A stretch of 64,000 nt of DNA from assembly GCA_002307185.1 (NCBI GenBank), contig DBTT01000046.1, positions 1 through 64,000 of the forward strand, given 5' to 3'. Under the pieces are notes generated by a model. The model ran no database searches. It saw nothing but the letters and a program-made list of their open reading frames with translations, and was not told where the DNA came from. This document shows, one piece after another, positions 61,045 to 64,000 of this stretch; the stretch's first letter is position 1, and each line of letters starts with the position of its first letter. Both the position numbers and the translations under genes were made by a program. This DNA is from Bacteroidales bacterium UBA1309 (lineage in GTDB: Bacteria; Bacteroidota; Bacteroidia; Bacteroidales; Dysgonomonadaceae).

Positions 61045-62238
61045 TTAATTTATTTTTTCACCATTCTTAAATTTCACAACAAAAGCATCTTTAAAGAATT
61101 TTCTCACCTCTTTTTGAATTCGCAAGATTTCTTGCAGACTTGTAGAGGAACCATAGGTGTACTTGTATTGTACACCTTCCACATAATAATCAACGGGAGA
61201 AAGGCCTTTGAATCTTGTTGAATTTTTTGAAAGCTTTTGGGAAGACATGTAAAATTGAACCTTATATTCGATTCCCTTTGAAAAGGATTTATTCTTCCCA
61301 ACACCACTCCCCGAAGATTTCTCGATGTTACTATTTGATGACGCAGCACGATTCGACAAGGCAATGCGGCTTCGATCGACAGCATCGCTGTCCAGCCCTC
61401 GACCCAAAGAGTCAACAAAACCGTCATGGTTCTCTTTTGATGAGCGAGCGGTAATACCTTGCTTTTTGTCAAACTCCCTTTTGAACTTTTTAAAAGCATT
61501 GTAAATAGCTAAAGCCAAATCGTTTTGGCCTGACCTTGAAGTGAGATATACTCCATCGTCGGGATTGTTGATGAAACCAACTTCCACTAAAAGACTTGGC
61601 ATACCTGATTTACGGAGAACTAAAAAACCAGCTTGCCTCACCCCTTTGTCCCTCTGGTTGGTTGTCTTACGAAATTCACTTTGAACATAACTCGCCATTT
61701 CATAGCTTTGTTCCATATATTTATTTGTCATAAATTCAAATATAATATATGATTCCGGTGATTTCGGGTTAAAACCCTCGTATTTTCGGGAATAATCATC
61801 CTCAAGCAAAATTACGGAGTTTTCACGTTTAGCCACTTCGAGGTTCTCGTTGCTTCGGGCAAGCCCCAAAATATAAGTTTCAGCACCTGAAGCAGTTGTG
61901 GTGGACGATTCGGTTGAATTGGTATGGATGGAGATGAAGAGATTAGCTTTTGCTTTGTTTGCTATGGCAGCCCTTTGATCCAGTTCTACAAACACATCGG
62001 ACTTCCGGGTATATACAACACGCACATCGGGCATATTCTGCTCGATAAGCTCTCCCAACCTGAGGGCTATTCCTAGATTTATTTCTTTTTCCTTGCACCT
62101 ACCTCTTACTGCCCCAAAATCCTTTCCACCATGTCCGGCATCGATCACCACAACGTAGTGCTTACTGGCCGCAATCAGTAGTTGGCTTGGGACAGCAAAT
62201 AAAAACACAACCAGTAAAAGCAATAAAAAATAACGCAT
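61045..62238 (-). CDS. N-acetylmuramoyl-L-alanine amidase (Amidase_3)
   Basis: The 397-residue protein has an N-terminal signal segment and an Amidase_3 catalytic domain at about 27-255. The zinc-ligand and catalytic elements VVVIDAGHGGKDFGAVR, KEKEINLGIALRLG, SIHTNS and LLVEVGFINNPDD are present. A low-complexity serine-rich stretch follows, then a SPOR-like C-terminal domain (about 325-390: EYKVQFYMSSQKLS). It cleaves the amide bond between muramic acid and the stem peptide, probably at the septum. Confidence 0.95.
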   Translation of the reverse strand: MRYFLLLLLVVFLFAVPSQLLIAASKHYVVVIDAGHGGKDFGAVRGRCKEKEINLGIALRLGELIEQNMPDVRVVYTRKSDVFVELDQRAAIANKAKANLFISIHTNSTESSTTTASGAETYILGLARSNENLEVAKRENSVILLEDDYSRKYEGFNPKSPESYIIFEFMTNKYMEQSYEMASYVQSEFRKTTNQRDKGVRQAGFLVLRKSGMPSLLVEVGFINNPDDGVYLTSRSGQNDLALAIYNAFKKFKREFDKKQGITARSSKENHDGFVDSLGRGLDSDAVDRSRIALSNRAASSNSNIEKSSGSGVGKNKSFSKGIEYKVQFYMSSQKLSKNSTRFKGLSPVDYYVEGVQYKYTYGSSTSLQEILRIQKEVRKFFKDAFVVKFKNGEKIN

Positions 62239-62345
62239 AAAAAATAAATCCTGTTACATACCTACAAGTTAACTTCTTAATCGGCAGAGGATATAGCAAG
62301 CACGATAAACAGATACAAAAATGATATAATCAATGGTTTGTTTAG

Positions 62346-63347
62346 CTATTGGGCAACAACTTCATTCACCAAGGCTTTGCCTTCGAAGTAATCTGAAATA
62401 TTACCGAAAGTGACAGATGCAATATTCGACATGGCTTCATTGGTGAAAAAAGCCTGATGAGAAGTAACAATCACATTATTGAAGGACAATAAACGAGCCA
62501 AAACATCATCAGTCATGACTTCATCAGACCGGTCTTCATAGAAATAGTTTGACTCTTCCTCATACACATCTAGTCCTGCATATCCCACCTTAAGGCCAAT
62601 CAATCCTTCAATGAGGTGCTTTGTGTTTACTAATTTTCCTCGCCCCGTATTTATAATCATTACTCCGTCTTTCATCTTATTGATAGATTCTTCGCAAACG
62701 AGGTATTCGGTTTCCTTTGTCAGCGGACAATGCAATGTGATCACATCCGATTTGGCGTAAATTTCATCAAGGGAGACATAGGAATAACCCAACACTTCGG
62801 CAGCTTTCTGATCGGGATAGAGATCATAAGCAATCACATTCATGCCAAGGCCTTTCAGCACACCTATCACAGTTTTACCAATTTTACCTGTGCCAACAAC
62901 ACCGACGATTTTGCCGCACATATCAAATCCCTGAAAGCCATTGAGAGAAAAATTCCAGTCACGGGTTCTCAAAAAAGCACGGTGGATTTTCCTATTCAAA
63001 CAGAGCATCAATGCTAAAGTATGTTCGGCTATTGCATGAGGTGAATATTCGGGAACACGGACAACTTTGATTTTGCCTTTGGCATAAGCAATATCAACAT
63101 TATTAAAACCAGCACAACGCAGGGCAATGAGTTTGACCCCAAGTTCCACCAATTTGTCGATCACCCGCACATCTACAATGGCATTTACAAAGATGCACAC
63201 TGCATCTGCGCCGGTTGCCAAAATAACGTTGTTGTAATCCAAGTGTTCTTTGTAATAACTCAGCTCAAAACCATATTTTTGGTTTATTCTATCAAAAGCA
63301 GCCTTGTCGTAAGGCTTTGCATCGAAGACAGCTACTTTGTATGACAT
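62346..63347 (-). CDS. ldhA: D-lactate dehydrogenase-type 2-hydroxyacid dehydrogenase
   Basis: The 333-residue cytoplasmic enzyme reduces pyruvate to D-lactate with NADH. The Rossmann motif GVVGTGKIGKTV, the RxxG-type segment INTGRGKLVNT, the YAGLDVYEEE block and the catalytic SHQAF histidine match the D-LDH branch. It probably serves fermentation. The gene is monocistronic. Confidence 0.9.
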   Translation of the reverse strand: MSYKVAVFDAKPYDKAAFDRINQKYGFELSYYKEHLDYNNVILATGADAVCIFVNAIVDVRVIDKLVELGVKLIALRCAGFNNVDIAYAKGKIKVVRVPEYSPHAIAEHTLALMLCLNRKIHRAFLRTRDWNFSLNGFQGFDMCGKIVGVVGTGKIGKTVIGVLKGLGMNVIAYDLYPDQKAAEVLGYSYVSLDEIYAKSDVITLHCPLTKETEYLVCEESINKMKDGVMIINTGRGKLVNTKHLIEGLIGLKVGYAGLDVYEEESNYFYEDRSDEVMTDDVLARLLSFNNVIVTSHQAFFTNEAMSNIASVTFGNISDYFEGKALVNEVVAQ

Positions 63348-63531
63348 GAGGATTTGTATTATAGTTTATGAAAATATTCTATTCAACCTGAATTCATTGA
63401 CAACCTTTGCACCTAAAAGGAATATTGTTGATCGCCTTGAGAATCGTTTACAAAGTTAAGTAAAATAAGGTTGACTCCAAATTTGGGCATCAATTTTATG
63501 ACCTTCGTTTTCTTCCTGAAGAAAAACGAAA

Positions 63532-63557
63532 AGCGGCAACCAAATTTGATTGCCGCT
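63532..63557 (-). terminator. Terminator of secDF
   Basis: AGCGGCAA and TTGCCGCT pair as an 8-bp stem and continue into CAAATTTG. The minus-strand continuation is T-rich (TTTTCGTTTTTC). Confidence 0.7.
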
Positions 63558-63577
63558 CCTCCAGATCATTATTTTTT

Positions 63578-64000
63578 TTACTTTTCAGCTATTTTTTTTT
63601 GTCTCGCTTCGTCTTTCTTATGCATGATTTCATAAGCTATTGGTGTTGCAATGAACACGGAAGAATAGGTCCCGAAAAGGATACCAAGAATCATGGCGAA
63701 AGAGAAACTGCGAAGAGAATCACCTCCCAAGATAAAGATACACAGCAATACGAGGATCGTACTCAAAGACACACTGATCGTACGCGTAAGGGTTGTGTTC
63801 AATGAGTCGTTAATATTCTCGCTGATTGTACGCAAGGGGAATTCTTTCCGTCTTTCACGAACACGGTCGAAGATAACGACTTTATCGTGGATAGAAAATC
63901 CGACTACGGTCAAAATCGCCGCTATAAACTCCTGGTTGATTTCGAGAGAAAATGGCAAAAACTTATGAAACAGCGAATAGGCAAAAATAACAATCGCAGC
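63578..64000 (-). CDS. secDF: SecD/SecF protein-export subunit, C-terminal part (5' end outside the window)
   Basis: The 140 residues present are the last membrane domain of SecF or of a fused SecDF: FIAAILTVVGFSIHDKVVIFDRVRERRKE, then DSLNTTLTRTISVSLSTILVLLCIFILGG and FSFAMILGILFGTYSSVFIATPIAYE. These are the signature segments of the SecF proton-driven export component. The frame stays open to the edge of the window, so an apparent TTG start at 63958 is internal. Confidence 0.93.
   Translation of the reverse strand, partial: AAIVIFAYSLFHKFLPFSLEINQEFIAAILTVVGFSIHDKVVIFDRVRERRKEFPLRTISENINDSLNTTLTRTISVSLSTILVLLCIFILGGDSLRSFSFAMILGILFGTYSSVFIATPIAYEIMHKKDEARQKKIAEK

Overview
The window reads as part of a Bacteroidales chromosome. 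The basis is two SusC/SusD-type pairs, Bacteroidetes-restricted families (DUF2851, DUF4494, DUF5690-like, an HU-CCDC81/SPOR protein), an OmpA-type porin, promoters of the TTTG-N19-TAnnTTTG type and surface lipoproteins with a C-K-(D/E)(D/E) start. The genus cannot be fixed from sequence alone. No rRNA, integrase or transposase gene was seen. DNA-level findings were read by eye, with no searches.

Layout. (1) 1-780 is non-coding and holds REP-like palindromes, a two-repeat CRISPR-like remnant and a nested inverted-repeat element. (2) 780-12400 is mostly housekeeping: a GlxA-type regulator, cupin, gapA, a C1 peptidase, obg-pgeF, adk, hpt, a divergent AroE-like protein, an alpha/beta hydrolase and DUF2851. 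(3) 12600-25800 holds a 35-residue lipoprotein, a PfkB kinase, tandem tRNA-Asn, an RNA-remodelling operon (DEAD helicase, 79-aa protein, cold-shock protein, RRM protein), plsC and an FMN enzyme, tRNA-Lys, ahcY, an OmpA protein, an HU/SPOR protein, oxyR, yggS and DUF4494. (4) 25988-32830 is a branched-chain amino-acid operon (leader peptide-ilvD-ilvB-VOC-ilvN-thioesterase-ilvC) with a complete attenuator. (5) 32998-34947 is a BlaI/BlaR-type pair behind two matching palindromes. (6) 34976-56423 is the most interesting block: intracellular phosphonate catabolism genes (phnW, a DUF5690 transporter, a PbfA-like PLP enzyme, an XRE-cupin regulator, a PhnX-like hydrolase) next to a 16-kb run of eleven genes with two SusC/SusD pairs, four further predicted surface lipoproteins and two secreted alkaline-phosphatase-superfamily proteins. 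(7) 56820-64000 is housekeeping again: pgk, dnaA, an MCE protein, an amidase, a D-lactate-type dehydrogenase and the 3' end of secDF.

The main hypothesis is that block 6 is a phosphonate utilisation locus. SusCD machinery would capture an aminoethylphosphonate-bearing macromolecule, the secreted phosphoesterase would release a small phosphonate, the DUF5690 protein would move it across the inner membrane, and PhnW, the PbfA-like enzyme and PhnX would turn it into phosphate and acetaldehyde. The gene identities are well supported. The substrate and the coupling of the two halves are inference. The best regulatory find is the ilv leader: its peptide carries six consecutive Leu/Val/Ile codons, and its stop codon lies inside the antiterminator arm.
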